A DNA stretch of 64,000 bases, taken from the NCBI GenBank assembly GCA_015060885.1, contig SUXO01000007.1, positions 1 to 64,000 on the forward strand, given 5' to 3'. This DNA comes from Bacteroidales bacterium. Lineage in GTDB: Bacteria > Bacteroidota > Bacteroidia > Bacteroidales > Bacteroidaceae. A program made the position numbers and the translations under genes. The notes beneath the pieces were generated by a model. That model worked only from the letters and a program-made list of their open reading frames with translations, had not been told where the DNA came from and searched no databases. This document shows, one piece after another, positions 46,301-53,732 of this stretch. Within the stretch, counting starts at the first letter, position 1; every line of letters begins with the position of its first letter.

Positions 46301-49300
46301 GCCCACATAGCCTTCGGGCAAAGCAGCGGCTGTCTGCAAAGTGGGGTAGGTGGAACCGCCGGTTCCGCCGTATCCGCTCAATGAGCCCATTGTGCTGCTC
46401 GAAGCAAGTATCTTGGTGGGGCCGGCCTGCTTGTTGTATATCTTGTATCCCTCCTCGCTGTTACCGGTGAAGCACCAAAGGTCGGCATCTTCGAGGTCGG
46501 TCTGTGATGTTTGCAACGCGATGTTGCTTGCATCTCCATTGTCCGATATTATATATTGTGAAGCACCAATCTGCATAGTGTACCACACGGTACCTTGTGC
46601 AAACTCACCGTTTACGATGGTTGTGGTCTTGAAGGGAGCGGGCGTTTCTGTTGCCACGCCGGCACCCTCCTCGTCAGGGTTTGCCTCAACCTCCTCAACT
46701 ATATATTTGCAACCGGTGTCGCTGATGTTTGTTCCGCTACCCCAGTTGTATACTTTAAAGCCCTGGTTGGAGTTGTTTGTCTGGTTGAACTGTGCCGAGC
46801 CGCTTACAATAATCACATACCCAGCTTCGTTGGCCGGTTTCAGTGTCCAGCCGGCAGCGGGTTTTGCCTCTACGGTGTTGAGTGCGGTGTTGTTGGCACT
46901 TGCGGGAGAAATGTATGTAAGGTCGTGGAAGTTGACAATGTCAAATGAGCCGTCTGTGCCGGCCACGAACTTCCATATTGATGCATTTGTCGAGGGATTC
47001 TGCTCGCCAACTATGGCCTGGCCTTCTCCCTTGCCTGTGGGGTAACGGTTACCGCGCAACGGGGTGTACAGACGATAGTATTTTCCCTCTTGCGGCTGGT
47101 TCATCTGTGCAGGAGTGAGTGAAGCAGTGAAACTGTTCCACGCGGTTTCGAGCTCTGCAATCTGCGCTTCGCGCTGTTCGGCTGTCATTTCGGTTGCGTA
47201 TGTAGCCTCGACTTCTGCTATCTTGGCATCGATGGCAGCAGCTGCGCTTGCAGGCCACAAACCGACGGCTGTGCCGATGTATGCACCGCGGTCGCGTTTC
47301 ATTTCGCTTATTTTTGCTGCAACCTGTTCAGTTGCTTCGTCTTTGCACTGGTTGGGTGAGTAGATAAGTCCTTCCACTGCGTTCTTTCCTTCGGTGTCGG
47401 TAAACACGCAGGTGAACATCCATTTGTTTAGGCGCACGCCGTCGGCACCCACATAGGGGAGTTTTATGAACACTTTGTTCCATCCCTGTTTAAGGGTTAC
47501 GGCAATGGGTGTGCGGGCTGTAAAGTTCTCGTTCAGCAGGTCGACCTCGTTGTTGATGCTCTTGCCTGCGTTCTCCCATGTGGGCGGGTCAATTCTCACT
47601 CCGTTTATCCATATATCGGAGCCTTTGCGGTCCCAATTGCCGTTGTCGGGTGCATTGTCCTTCTCGCTGCGGCCATAGTTCTGGAACTCAATCTGTGCGC
47701 CCACGGTCTGTGCTGTGGGGCTGTAAACGTATGTCCAGGCGTACGATGTTACGTTGCTGTGGTTGGTGCTGCCATAATATGTGGGGATTGTGTTGTTGCC
47801 CCAAGTGTGGCGCAGATATATACCGGCTCCTGTTGCCATACCGGTATAGTATGTGTTGCCGTTGTATGTAAAGCTCTCGTCAAGGAGGTCGGCCGATGTG
47901 CTCTTACCCTCCTCCTCGGGCGGGAACACTGTTGCCGAATTACCGCCATTGGGGAAGGGGTCGGTAATTCTCCAACGTACATTGGTCTGTTTTACATAGG
48001 GGATGGGCTGCCCGGCAAGCGAGTTGGCCTTGTGGAAGAGGAAACGGCGTTCCCAGTCGGCAAATTCGTCAAACTCCTCGCCGTTGTTGGGCAGCATTGT
48101 GCCGCCGGCCTCAATGTATTGTTTGCCACCGCCAATCCATGCACGCTCGGCACTTGCTATCACGTTGGCATACATATTGTTCTGTTTAACAATGTCCTCT
48201 TCTGTGGGAGTCTTGCGGTCGTTCCAGTAGGCCGAAATTGTTCCTGCAACCTCTTCGTTGCCCTTCTCTACATAGTAGATGTTGCTGCGGTAGATACCCA
48301 CCACATCGGCAAAGACATCGAAGTGGTTGGTGTAGTTATAGCGGCAGTCGATATTGGGGCGGCCTGCAATCTTGTTGCCCGCGCTGCTCCACATCTGTGT
48401 CATATCGGTATCGGTATTGTTTATGTTGACACCGCTAATGGGGTTCCACACAACAACCTTCTTGCCAAGTCCGTGAATGTAGTCGGTCATTATGGCAAGG
48501 AATCCCTTTCCGCTGGCGTCGGAGTATGTGATGGCCTTTTCGTCGGCACCAATGTGTATGTAGGGTGCGTCGGCAAAGACATCGGCAACCTCGTCGAGCA
48601 CGTTTTTGAGCACCTCGACACCTTCATCGGTCTGCATGTCGAAGCCCATTGCACGCTTGAACGCCTCGCTGTGGCCGGGCATGTCTATTTCGGGGATAAT
48701 TATAATGCCTCGCTCCTTTGCGTATGCGGCAACCTCGCGGCACTGCTCCTGTGTGTAGTAGTTGCCGGCAAAGCGTGTCATTGATTCGGCCGATGTGAGG
48801 GCGGGGTACTCCTTAACCTCGAAACGCCACGCCTGGTTCTCGGTGAAGTGCCAGTGGAAGCAGTTGACCTTGAAACGCGAAAGGAGGTCGATGTGCTTCT
48901 TCAACTCGTCGACACTTATGAAGGAGCGGCCTACGTCGTGCATAAAACCACGCAACTTGAATGCGGCCCAGTCCTTTATTTCAACTGTTTCTATGGCTGC
49001 ATTGCCATCGCCGTATCCTTCGGCAAGCTGCACAAGTGTCTGTGCGGCACGAATTACGCCTATGGGTTTAACTGCGGTAATCTCAATGGCATTGCTCGTT
49101 ACAACGAGTGTGTATGACTCGTTGTCGAAACCTTCGAGCGTGTAGTCGTAAGTTCCGTCAATGCTTTCAACGAGAGTTACGGTAATGGGTGTGCCGCCCG
49201 TTGCGGTAAGCTCACAGCCGTTGTCGGTGAAGAACTTTTCGAGCATGGCGCATTGCGCTGCTTCGCCGGCATAAGTGATGGTTACGTCGCGCTTTAATGC

Positions 49301-49426
49301 AAACGGCGTTCCATTTGTTTCTTTGACTTCGTGAGGCTTGGGCAACAGGTGCGTCACCTTTGCTTGTACCAGTGATGGCAATACTGCCATAAGCAAAACG
49401 AGTGTTGCTGAAAGAATACGTTTCAT
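43334..49426 (-). CDS. Secreted beta-hexosaminidase (GH20)-sialidase (GH33) fusion with T9SS-like tail
   Basis: A 2030-residue multi-enzyme. Signal peptide about 1-22. GH20 part: GH20b-like N-terminal domain (about 25-150), then the barrel with RGFMHDVGRSFI, HWHFTENQAWR and the catalytic pair Asp295-Glu296 (HIGADEKA). The next parts are a CBM-like region (about 480-690), a FIVAR-like helix pair (about 700-770), a ricin-like module and a shared module (about 947-1098). The sialidase lies at about 1245-1640. It has the RIP arginine R1258, the loop ADYRHSGADIG, Asp-boxes at 1298-1305, 1370-1377 and 1443-1450, and a probable nucleophile Tyr1595. A second FIVAR/ricin-like part follows, and the C-terminus FYDLSGRRVAKPQKGIYIA is the sorting tail. 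The protein could remove sialic acid and then the exposed HexNAc from host glycans. Confidence 0.92.
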   Translation of the reverse strand: MKRILSATLVLLMAVLPSLVQAKVTHLLPKPHEVKETNGTPFALKRDVTITYAGEAAQCAMLEKFFTDNGCELTATGGTPITVTLVESIDGTYDYTLEGFDNESYTLVVTSNAIEITAVKPIGVIRAAQTLVQLAEGYGDGNAAIETVEIKDWAAFKLRGFMHDVGRSFISVDELKKHIDLLSRFKVNCFHWHFTENQAWRFEVKEYPALTSAESMTRFAGNYYTQEQCREVAAYAKERGIIIIPEIDMPGHSEAFKRAMGFDMQTDEGVEVLKNVLDEVADVFADAPYIHIGADEKAITYSDASGKGFLAIMTDYIHGLGKKVVVWNPISGVNINNTDTDMTQMWSSAGNKIAGRPNIDCRYNYTNHFDVFADVVGIYRSNIYYVEKGNEEVAGTISAYWNDRKTPTEEDIVKQNNMYANVIASAERAWIGGGKQYIEAGGTMLPNNGEEFDEFADWERRFLFHKANSLAGQPIPYVKQTNVRWRITDPFPNGGNSATVFPPEEEGKSTSADLLDESFTYNGNTYYTGMATGAGIYLRHTWGNNTIPTYYGSTNHSNVTSYAWTYVYSPTAQTVGAQIEFQNYGRSEKDNAPDNGNWDRKGSDIWINGVRIDPPTWENAGKSINNEVDLLNENFTARTPIAVTLKQGWNKVFIKLPYVGADGVRLNKWMFTCVFTDTEGKNAVEGLIYSPNQCKDEATEQVAAKISEMKRDRGAYIGTAVGLWPASAAAAIDAKIAEVEATYATEMTAEQREAQIAELETAWNSFTASLTPAQMNQPQEGKYYRLYTPLRGNRYPTGKGEGQAIVGEQNPSTNASIWKFVAGTDGSFDIVNFHDLTYISPASANNTALNTVEAKPAAGWTLKPANEAGYVIIVSGSAQFNQTNNSNQGFKVYNWGSGTNISDTGCKYIVEEVEANPDEEGAGVATETPAPFKTTTIVNGEFAQGTVWYTMQIGASQYIISDNGDASNIALQTSQTDLEDADLWCFTGNSEEGYKIYNKQAGPTKILASSSTMGSLSGYGGTGGSTYPTLQTAAALPEGYVGTWDLQTSDLLADTEGYFLILHGTGYAVNNFGNRGALAFWAEGKDANSTVTFTFAEATIEIKESTGEFTASNSGKTWHSRWESEQLPGLTLGLNANNMQAVNGYLAIYSGQSRSCTHTLTAPEGCIIAEYSFDYINLNSDASYSLTLNVNGSSYTTSAEKKSMKVENGETRSTMFTQTGENKGITFSNYLVTVRRFMLEPEEQFDIFITTATSVPYRIPAIAKTQNGNLIAVADYRHSGADIGMATNGRIDIHGRISKDNGKTWGNIFPIIEGQGAAAAANNSMYVAFGDPCLVADSESSKVMLLTCSGNVSFPNGQRNNHQGIARFYSDDNGESWGEPVDISESIYEQFDERADGGIRCMFIGSGKISQSKTVKVGDYYRLYCAPLVKLANGSNVNFVLYSDDFGGTWKVLGGVENSPIPSSGDEPKADELPNGNIIISSRTSGGRIYNIYAFTNVTTGEGSWGTPAWSNANNNGTVAVSNSTNGEIMFLPVTRKEDNKNMYLMLQSVPFGSGRANVGIYYKELESLEDFVNADSIAKNWDGSHQASYLGSAYSTMCWQADNTLAFVYEEETHSNASRGGYTIVYKNYSIEQITDSAYTYNPQVKAHDVVKAGIDVLKIEAGEGKYVGEYKAEAVEEVDNAIEAYKANPSNETYVAINKALAQAARVEAESGLIYRLRNIERSNGTLYINPENTRFTAAASNVGNADQIFTFVPATNEKEFYLYNLNYGLYLGKLTAQETQPAVTANAAEAGTWKIESAANGISKPINTNRTSGGLDGLHLAGDNTRLVPWYSTAAASQWYIEIVTELPITIPADGYATANLPFAVQLPAEMKAYVPVAPTELNGELCMYIEELGSNTIPANTPVILAAETGTYMMQFALDNTATTGEEAVWKGTLRSETIAGTVYTLSGSDLVKGNNVNVPANTAYYSAEMEADRVPLSNEKSTTGIDGIVADGDEENVIFYDLSGRRVAKPQKGIYIANGKKIFFE
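46133..46588 (-). repeat. Module copy C of the shared domain, within the sialidase fusion
   Basis: Encodes WYTMQIGASQYII ... ADLWCFTGNSEEGYKIYN ... KILASSSTMGS ... GGSTYPTL ... GYFLILHGTGYAVNN ... ALAFWAEG, parallel to copies A and B in the neighbouring exported protein. Confidence 0.7.
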
Positions 49427-49468
49427 AATTTTATTTTTTTTATTGTTGATGCATATTGTTTCACGTTA

Positions 49469-49497
49469 CAAATATATAATATTTAGTTAAATAACAA
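49469..49497 (-). promoter_or_regulatory. Promoter of the sialidase-hexosaminidase gene
   Basis: On the minus strand TTG (49497-49495), an 18-base spacer and TATATTTG (49476-49469), an exact -7 match, 43 bases before the start codon. Confidence 0.7.
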
Positions 49498-49543
49498 TAT
49501 GGCATTGTGCTTTTTTTATATTTCGGGCGTGTAATGCAATATA

Positions 49544-49577
49544 AAACGGGGTGCAGAAAGCGTTCTGCACCCCGTTT
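49544..49577 (-). terminator. Terminator of the MBOAT operon
   Basis: A 15-bp perfect stem (49544-49558 with 49563-49577) with loop AGCG, 17 bases after the stop at 49594. On the minus strand it continues TTTTATATT. Confidence 0.85.
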
Positions 49578-49593
49578 GCCTGTGTGTTGTTGT

Positions 49594-50487
49594 TTATTTG
49601 TTGAGCGTCTCTTTAAGCTCTTCAATAATCATTCCTGTATATATTTCCACTCCGTATTTGTTCATATGGTAGTCGGTGTCGTATGCGCAACTGTCGTGTA
49701 GCGCGTGTTTGCGGGGTGGAACATTGAAGGGATGTCCCAGTTCGGCCAGTTTCTTCTCAATTTTGTCAATGTTGGGCTTGTAGGCATTGTACAGGCTTTC
49801 GCGGTGTGCGCAGGGGGTTATTATAACGGTGCATTTCTCCTTTATCCTGTTCAGCTTTCCGGCAAAATACTCGCAGAACTCATTGTCTAACGGGTTGGTT
49901 GCCGGTGCCGGTGCCGGAATTTCAACATCGGGCAAGGAAAGGTGGGCTACCTCGTCGCCATATTCGTTGAAGTTCGAAGCCTTATAGGTGGTCTCGGTAA
50001 ACTTGACCTTCTTGTATTTGCGCAATTCGGGAATGCCTTTCAGGAGAATGCCCCATTGTTTCAGGTTTAGAAGGTGCAGGTTTTTCCAGCCGGCCGATTT
50101 CAGAACAATGGGCAAGGTCATTGACTCGCCGTATGCAGCACCGTCGAAATGGTGAAATTCGGGTGCCAGGACCACAATGTCGCCTTTGCGCAGTTTGGTT
50201 TCAATATCGTCGATAATGAACTTCATTCCCATTCCGGCGTGGAGAGCTGTGTTTATCACCGGCAGGCCTATCGAGTCGGAGATACGCTTGCTGTCGAGCG
50301 CAAAAGCAAGGCTGCTGCCACCCACAAATACAATACGTGGGCTTGGTGTCTCTTTGAGCAGTTTGTCCTTTTGGCTGTAAGCCTCGAAATAGAGGTTGTC
50401 GGGTACCGGCACAAAGAATGCAAAATAGAGATATATCCCCAATGGTATAATAGCAAACGCCGTGAGCTTCAATATGAACTTTTTCAT
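49594..50487 (-). CDS. SGNH-like periplasmic partner of the MBOAT acyltransferase
   Basis: A 297-residue protein with one N-terminal membrane anchor (about 7-28) and a periplasmic domain. The segment IVFVGGSSLAFALDSKRI resembles the GDS block of SGNH/AlgX/DltD-type acyltransferase partners, with the Ser as nucleophile. DTDYHMNKYGVEIYT near the C-terminus gives the Asp-x-x-His dyad. Together with the upstream MBOAT gene (7-base gap) it probably finishes O-acetylation, or another acylation, of a cell-surface polymer in the periplasm. The acceptor is unknown. Confidence 0.75.
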   Translation of the reverse strand: MKKFILKLTAFAIIPLGIYLYFAFFVPVPDNLYFEAYSQKDKLLKETPSPRIVFVGGSSLAFALDSKRISDSIGLPVINTALHAGMGMKFIIDDIETKLRKGDIVVLAPEFHHFDGAAYGESMTLPIVLKSAGWKNLHLLNLKQWGILLKGIPELRKYKKVKFTETTYKASNFNEYGDEVAHLSLPDVEIPAPAPATNPLDNEFCEYFAGKLNRIKEKCTVIITPCAHRESLYNAYKPNIDKIEKKLAELGHPFNVPPRKHALHDSCAYDTDYHMNKYGVEIYTGMIIEELKETLNK

Positions 50488-50494
50488 AGCTGTT

Positions 50495-51934
50495 TTAGAA
50501 TTGGAAGTAAATAAACGTTGCCTGTGTGCCGCTCAATGTGAAAATCATATATAGCAGTGCTGCATAAGTGAGCCAGCGTGCTGCGCGGTATTTCATCAAC
50601 CCGTTCCCTTTAATCTGCAATCCGTGTTCACGGTCGCGGTATACCCATTCGATTACAAGCATCAAAGCGGCATACTGCAAGGCTTTCTCGCCATATTCCA
50701 GCGATGAAAAGGTGAATTCTGTAAAAATGCGTGCAATGTAGTTCCAGGCTTGTGTTATGGTCTCGGCGCGGAATATTATAAAACCGAACATGACAAGCAG
50801 GAATGTTCCCAGCATCTGTCCCAGCTCCTTCAATGTGGGGAGGTAACGTCCTTCGGCCACCGAGTTTGTGTATTTGCGGTTCTTGCCGCTGAGAATTATA
50901 GGTATGAAGAGCACTGCGTGGAATGCGCCCCAGGCAACGAAGGTCCAGTTGGCCCCGTGCCACAGGCCGCTCACAAGGTATATTATGAGTGTGTTCCTTA
51001 CAATTTTCCATTTGCTGCACCGGCTACCCCCAAGCGGAATGTATATATAGTCGCGGAACCAGGTGGTGAGGGAAATGTGCCATCTGCGCCACATTTCGGC
51101 GATGTCGCGTGCAAAGAAGGGGTAGCGGAAGTTGCGCATTGCCTCGAAGCCGAAGAGGCGTGCCGAGCCGAGAGCTATATCGGAATATCCCGAAAAATCG
51201 CAGTAAATCTGCACCGTGAACATTACACCGCCGCAGAAGAGGTTGAACCCGTCGAAACCCTCGTAGTTCCCGAAAAAGGCATTTACCGCAGCGGCGCAGT
51301 TGTCGGCAACCACCATCTTCTTGAATAATCCCCAGAGTATCTGACGCAGGCCGTCGACCGCCTTGTCGTAACTGAATGTCCTTGCCTTCTCAAATTGTGG
51401 AATGAGATTGCTTGCGCGGTCTATGGGGCCGGCAACAAGCAGAGGGAAGAAACTTACATAGGCGAAGAACGATACAATGTGTTTTGTTGCCTTGAATTTG
51501 TGCTGGTAAATGTCAATGGTGTAGCTCAACGCCTGGAAGGTGTAGAAGCTTATTCCCACGGGAAGAATTACATCGAGTGTCACCCAGTTGAGCTGTATGC
51601 CGGCAACGGCAAACATATCGGCAAGGCTTTCGGCAAAGAAATTGTAGTATTTGAACACGCATAGTATGCCGATGTTTATGATTATGTTTGTGGCGCAGGC
51701 TGCTTTCTGGTAGAGCCTTTTTCCTTCATATTTCTCTATGAGCACTCCGCTCAAATAACTGCTGAACGTGGTGAATGCAATAAGCAACAGGAATTTCCAG
51801 CTCCAACAGCCGTAAAAATAGTAACTTGCAATTACAATAAGAAGGTTCTGCCACTCTCTCTTTTTGAAGACAAACCAATAGAGAATGAATACTATCGGCA
51901 GGAATATGAGGTACTCTAACGAATTGAATAACAT
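50495..51934 (-). CDS. MBOAT-family O-acyltransferase (AlgI/DltB/PatA-like)
   Basis: A 479-residue membrane protein with about 11 hydrophobic segments, starting MLFNSLEYLIFLPIVFILYW, as in most bacterial MBOATs. Active-site region: MWRRWHISLTTWFRDYIYIPLGG with His286, and the catalytic His326 in GLWHGANWTFVAWG. It moves acyl groups from the cytoplasm across the membrane to a periplasmic acceptor or partner. The SGNH-like gene is immediately downstream. A palindrome covers the -7 box of its promoter. Confidence 0.92.
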   Translation of the reverse strand: MLFNSLEYLIFLPIVFILYWFVFKKREWQNLLIVIASYYFYGCWSWKFLLLIAFTTFSSYLSGVLIEKYEGKRLYQKAACATNIIINIGILCVFKYYNFFAESLADMFAVAGIQLNWVTLDVILPVGISFYTFQALSYTIDIYQHKFKATKHIVSFFAYVSFFPLLVAGPIDRASNLIPQFEKARTFSYDKAVDGLRQILWGLFKKMVVADNCAAAVNAFFGNYEGFDGFNLFCGGVMFTVQIYCDFSGYSDIALGSARLFGFEAMRNFRYPFFARDIAEMWRRWHISLTTWFRDYIYIPLGGSRCSKWKIVRNTLIIYLVSGLWHGANWTFVAWGAFHAVLFIPIILSGKNRKYTNSVAEGRYLPTLKELGQMLGTFLLVMFGFIIFRAETITQAWNYIARIFTEFTFSSLEYGEKALQYAALMLVIEWVYRDREHGLQIKGNGLMKYRAARWLTYAALLYMIFTLSGTQATFIYFQF

Positions 51935-51991
51935 TGTGTCGTTGTTTGTGATGTGTGTGAAGTGCCGCAGGGCAAAAGTCTGTTTCCGTTG

Positions 51992-52022
51992 CGAATATAA
52001 CGATATTCGTGGTTTATAGCAA
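51992..52022 (-). promoter_or_regulatory. Promoter with overlapping palindrome, MBOAT operon
   Basis: On the minus strand TTG (52022-52020), a 20-base spacer and TATATTCG (51999-51992). The perfect inverted repeat CGAATAT (51992-51998) / ATATTCG (52003-52009) overlaps the -7 box, suggesting an operator. Confidence 0.55.
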
Positions 52023-52077
52023 ATTTTTTTGCCGGGGCCTCTGTTGTGTCCGCGATTTCTTTATTCTGCTATGCCTC

Positions 52078-52764
52078 TTATACTATGCTGCGCCCCATAA
52101 AAACCACGCGGTATATTCGTATTATGTCTGAATTTGTGATTACGAAGTCGGGGTATGTCGCTTCGTTGAACGACCTCGCGATGTAGCCGTCCTCTGTGGG
52201 GTGGAGCTTGCGCAGTATGAGCCCGTTGCTGCAAGTGTCTATTGCGTAAAGTTTCCCCGGAATAATCTTCTCCTCGCCCTTTGGGTATGCAAGCAAGGCA
52301 ACCTTGTCGCCTATGCGGAACGCGGGCATCAGTGATTCATCGCGCACCATATGCCACAAGTCGATGGGCGTGTCCAACACAATGAGGCGGGAACGCTCAA
52401 CCTCGCCGGCGTTTTTGCGTATGTAGTCGAGAATGTCGATGTCGCTGCGGTTGGCTATAAGTGTCGGTAGGATGGGTGCGCGCGCACTCTCCATTGCAAT
52501 GGTTTCTGCTTCAACAAAGATAGGCTCGTCGGTGTCGGTCTCTGTTTTTGTGTTTTTAATCATTTGTCCTTCGCCGCTTATGAGCCAAGAGATATTTAAT
52601 TCAGGAAAATTAAGAGTTATTTTCTTAATTACGCGTTGTCCGGGGATGCCTTTAAGGTTGCTGACATACCTTTTTGATAGATTACAGGTCGTTTCAAAAG
52701 CGTTTTTGCTTAAATTTTTGTATTCTATAAAATGTATAAGTCGCTCTTGTACAGTTGATTGCAT
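52078..52764 (-). CDS. LexA/CI-like repressor with S24 peptidase domain
   Basis: A 228-residue protein with an N-terminal HTH (about 10-55, with NAFETTCNLSKRYVSNLKGI) and a C-terminal S24/LexA-type autopeptidase domain. Candidate catalytic residues are Ser144 in RDESLMPAF and Lys186 in LILRKLHP. Phage CI and stress-responsive repressors share this layout. No prophage genes are nearby, so it is probably a chromosomal stress-type regulator. It is divergent from the ECF sigma gene, and the shared 289-base region contains inverted repeats it might bind, which is inference. Confidence 0.82.
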   Translation of the reverse strand: MQSTVQERLIHFIEYKNLSKNAFETTCNLSKRYVSNLKGIPGQRVIKKITLNFPELNISWLISGEGQMIKNTKTETDTDEPIFVEAETIAMESARAPILPTLIANRSDIDILDYIRKNAGEVERSRLIVLDTPIDLWHMVRDESLMPAFRIGDKVALLAYPKGEEKIIPGKLYAIDTCSNGLILRKLHPTEDGYIARSFNEATYPDFVITNSDIIRIYRVVFMGRSIV

Positions 52765-52848
52765 AATATTTTGTTTAGAATGGTTTTAAATAATAAGAAA
52801 TTTAAGAATTTTAATCTTGTGTATCTTATGTGTTATTGATAATATTCT

Positions 52849-52856
52849 TATATTTG
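52849..52856 (+). promoter_or_regulatory. -7 box upstream of the ECF sigma gene
   Basis: TATATTTG matches TAnnTTTG exactly. No TTG lies at the right distance. Transcription would give a leader of about 190 bases containing a palindrome and a 31-codon reading frame. Confidence 0.4.
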
Positions 52857-52866
52857 TGCCGCTTTT

Positions 52867-52882
52867 AAGAACTGTTGTTCTT
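52867..52882. promoter_or_regulatory. Inverted repeat, candidate operator
   Basis: AAGAAC-TGTT-GTTCTT is a perfect 6-bp inverted repeat just downstream of the -7 box. It is a candidate site for the divergent S24 repressor. Confidence 0.4.
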
Positions 52883-52948
52883 GAAATAGCAGATGTTTGT
52901 TACAAAAATACAACAAAATTCTTAATGTGTATAATAAAATGAATAAAA

Positions 52949-53044
52949 ATGGAGAAGATTTTTACAAAAACAGGTGTTGCTTCGGTAAGGAGCTTGGTGT
53001 TCAACGGCCTCCCGGCTTGTAGTTTGGTTTTGGCTTTTATATAA
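52949..53044 (+). CDS. Possible 31-residue small protein/leader peptide before the ECF sigma gene
   Basis: A short frame, ATG at 52949 to TAA at 53042-53044, encoding a peptide that begins MEKIFTKTGVASVRS and ends hydrophobic (SLVLAFI). It ends 9 bases before the sigma start codon, so it could couple translation. I cannot tell whether it is translated; coding evidence is only its position and clean frame. Confidence 0.25.
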   Translation: MEKIFTKTGVASVRSLVFNGLPACSLVLAFI

Positions 53045-53053
53045 AATAAGGTT

Positions 53054-53557
53054 ATGGATACGGCTAGATTCAGAAGAGAACTTTTGGAGGCGCAATCGGA
53101 ACTGCAACGATTTGCCTTCAAGCTTACCAATGACAAGGAGGAAGCAAATGACTTGCTTCAAGAGACATCGCTCAAAGCTCTTGTCAACATCGACAAGTTT
53201 GAGCCCGATACTAACTTTAAAGGGTGGCTGTTTACAATTATGCGTAATCTGTTCATAAACAATTATCGCAAGATAGTGCGTGAGCAGACTTTTGTTGATA
53301 CCAGCGAAAACCTCTTTCAGCTAAACCAGGCCGGTGAGCCCGACGATTATATCGTTGAAAACGGGTACGACCTCAAAGAGATTAAAAAGGCTATAAATTC
53401 GCTCTCCAACGATATGCGTATCCCCTTTGTCATGCACATAAGCGGCTACAAGTACCGTGAGATTGCCGATAAACTCTCTTTGCCCATAGGCACGGTGAAG
53501 AGCCGCATATTTCTGACACGTCGTGTTCTTCAAGAAGAACTTAAAGACTTCGTATAA
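53054..53557 (+). CDS. ECF-type RNA polymerase sigma factor
   Basis: A 167-residue sigma factor. Region 2 (about 10-80) contains KLTNDKEEANDLLQETSLKAL and FKGWLFTIMRNLFINNYRK, and region 4 (about 110-160) contains YREIADKLSLPIGTVKSRIFLTRR. No anti-sigma gene follows, as is usual for this widespread Bacteroidota ECF type. In Porphyromonas the ECF factor SigP works with PorXY on the por genes. Whether this protein has that role cannot be judged from sequence. A perfect palindromic hairpin follows 16 bases after the stop. Confidence 0.92.
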   Translation: MDTARFRRELLEAQSELQRFAFKLTNDKEEANDLLQETSLKALVNIDKFEPDTNFKGWLFTIMRNLFINNYRKIVREQTFVDTSENLFQLNQAGEPDDYIVENGYDLKEIKKAINSLSNDMRIPFVMHISGYKYREIADKLSLPIGTVKSRIFLTRRVLQEELKDFV

Positions 53558-53573
53558 ATTCCGTCATTTATTA

Positions 53574-53601
53574 TTCAGGCGACACCGCGGTGTCGCCTGA
53601 A
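53574..53601 (+). terminator. Perfect palindrome after the sigma factor gene
   Basis: A 28-base perfect palindrome with 14-base arms (starts TTCAGGCGAC) 16 bases after the stop, followed by TTGTGCTTGTT. It probably terminates transcription in either direction, and it marks the left edge of the accessory island. Confidence 0.6.
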
Positions 53602-53686
53602 TTGTGCTTGTTATATCGTACACTGCGAATGTTTCAACAGTGGCTGTTGATTTGCCGGTTTTTACAATATGCCTTTCTTTGTCCAA

Positions 53687-53729
53687 TGTATTTGAGAGAT
53701 ACAAACTTGGCTATAAAAAGGGGCAATGA
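53687..53729. repeat. Module-end repeat, copy 1
   Basis: Begins TGTATTTGAGAGATACA (itself with TGTAT/ATACA ends), then AAACTTGGCTATAAAAA. It shares most bases with copy 2 at 58745 and more loosely with copy 3 at 58514. It lies 4 bases from the 3' end of the lipoprotein gene at 53733. Confidence 0.75.
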
Positions 53730-53732
53730 AGA

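Noticed and set aside
47759..48784. 341-residue plus-strand frame opposite the sialidase-hexosaminidase gene
   Set aside because: Antisense to the GH20 domain; no signal, motif or promoter supports it.
52900..53161. Two small minus-strand frames upstream of the sigma gene
   Set aside because: They overlap each other in different frames and the start of the sigma gene, with no coding character.
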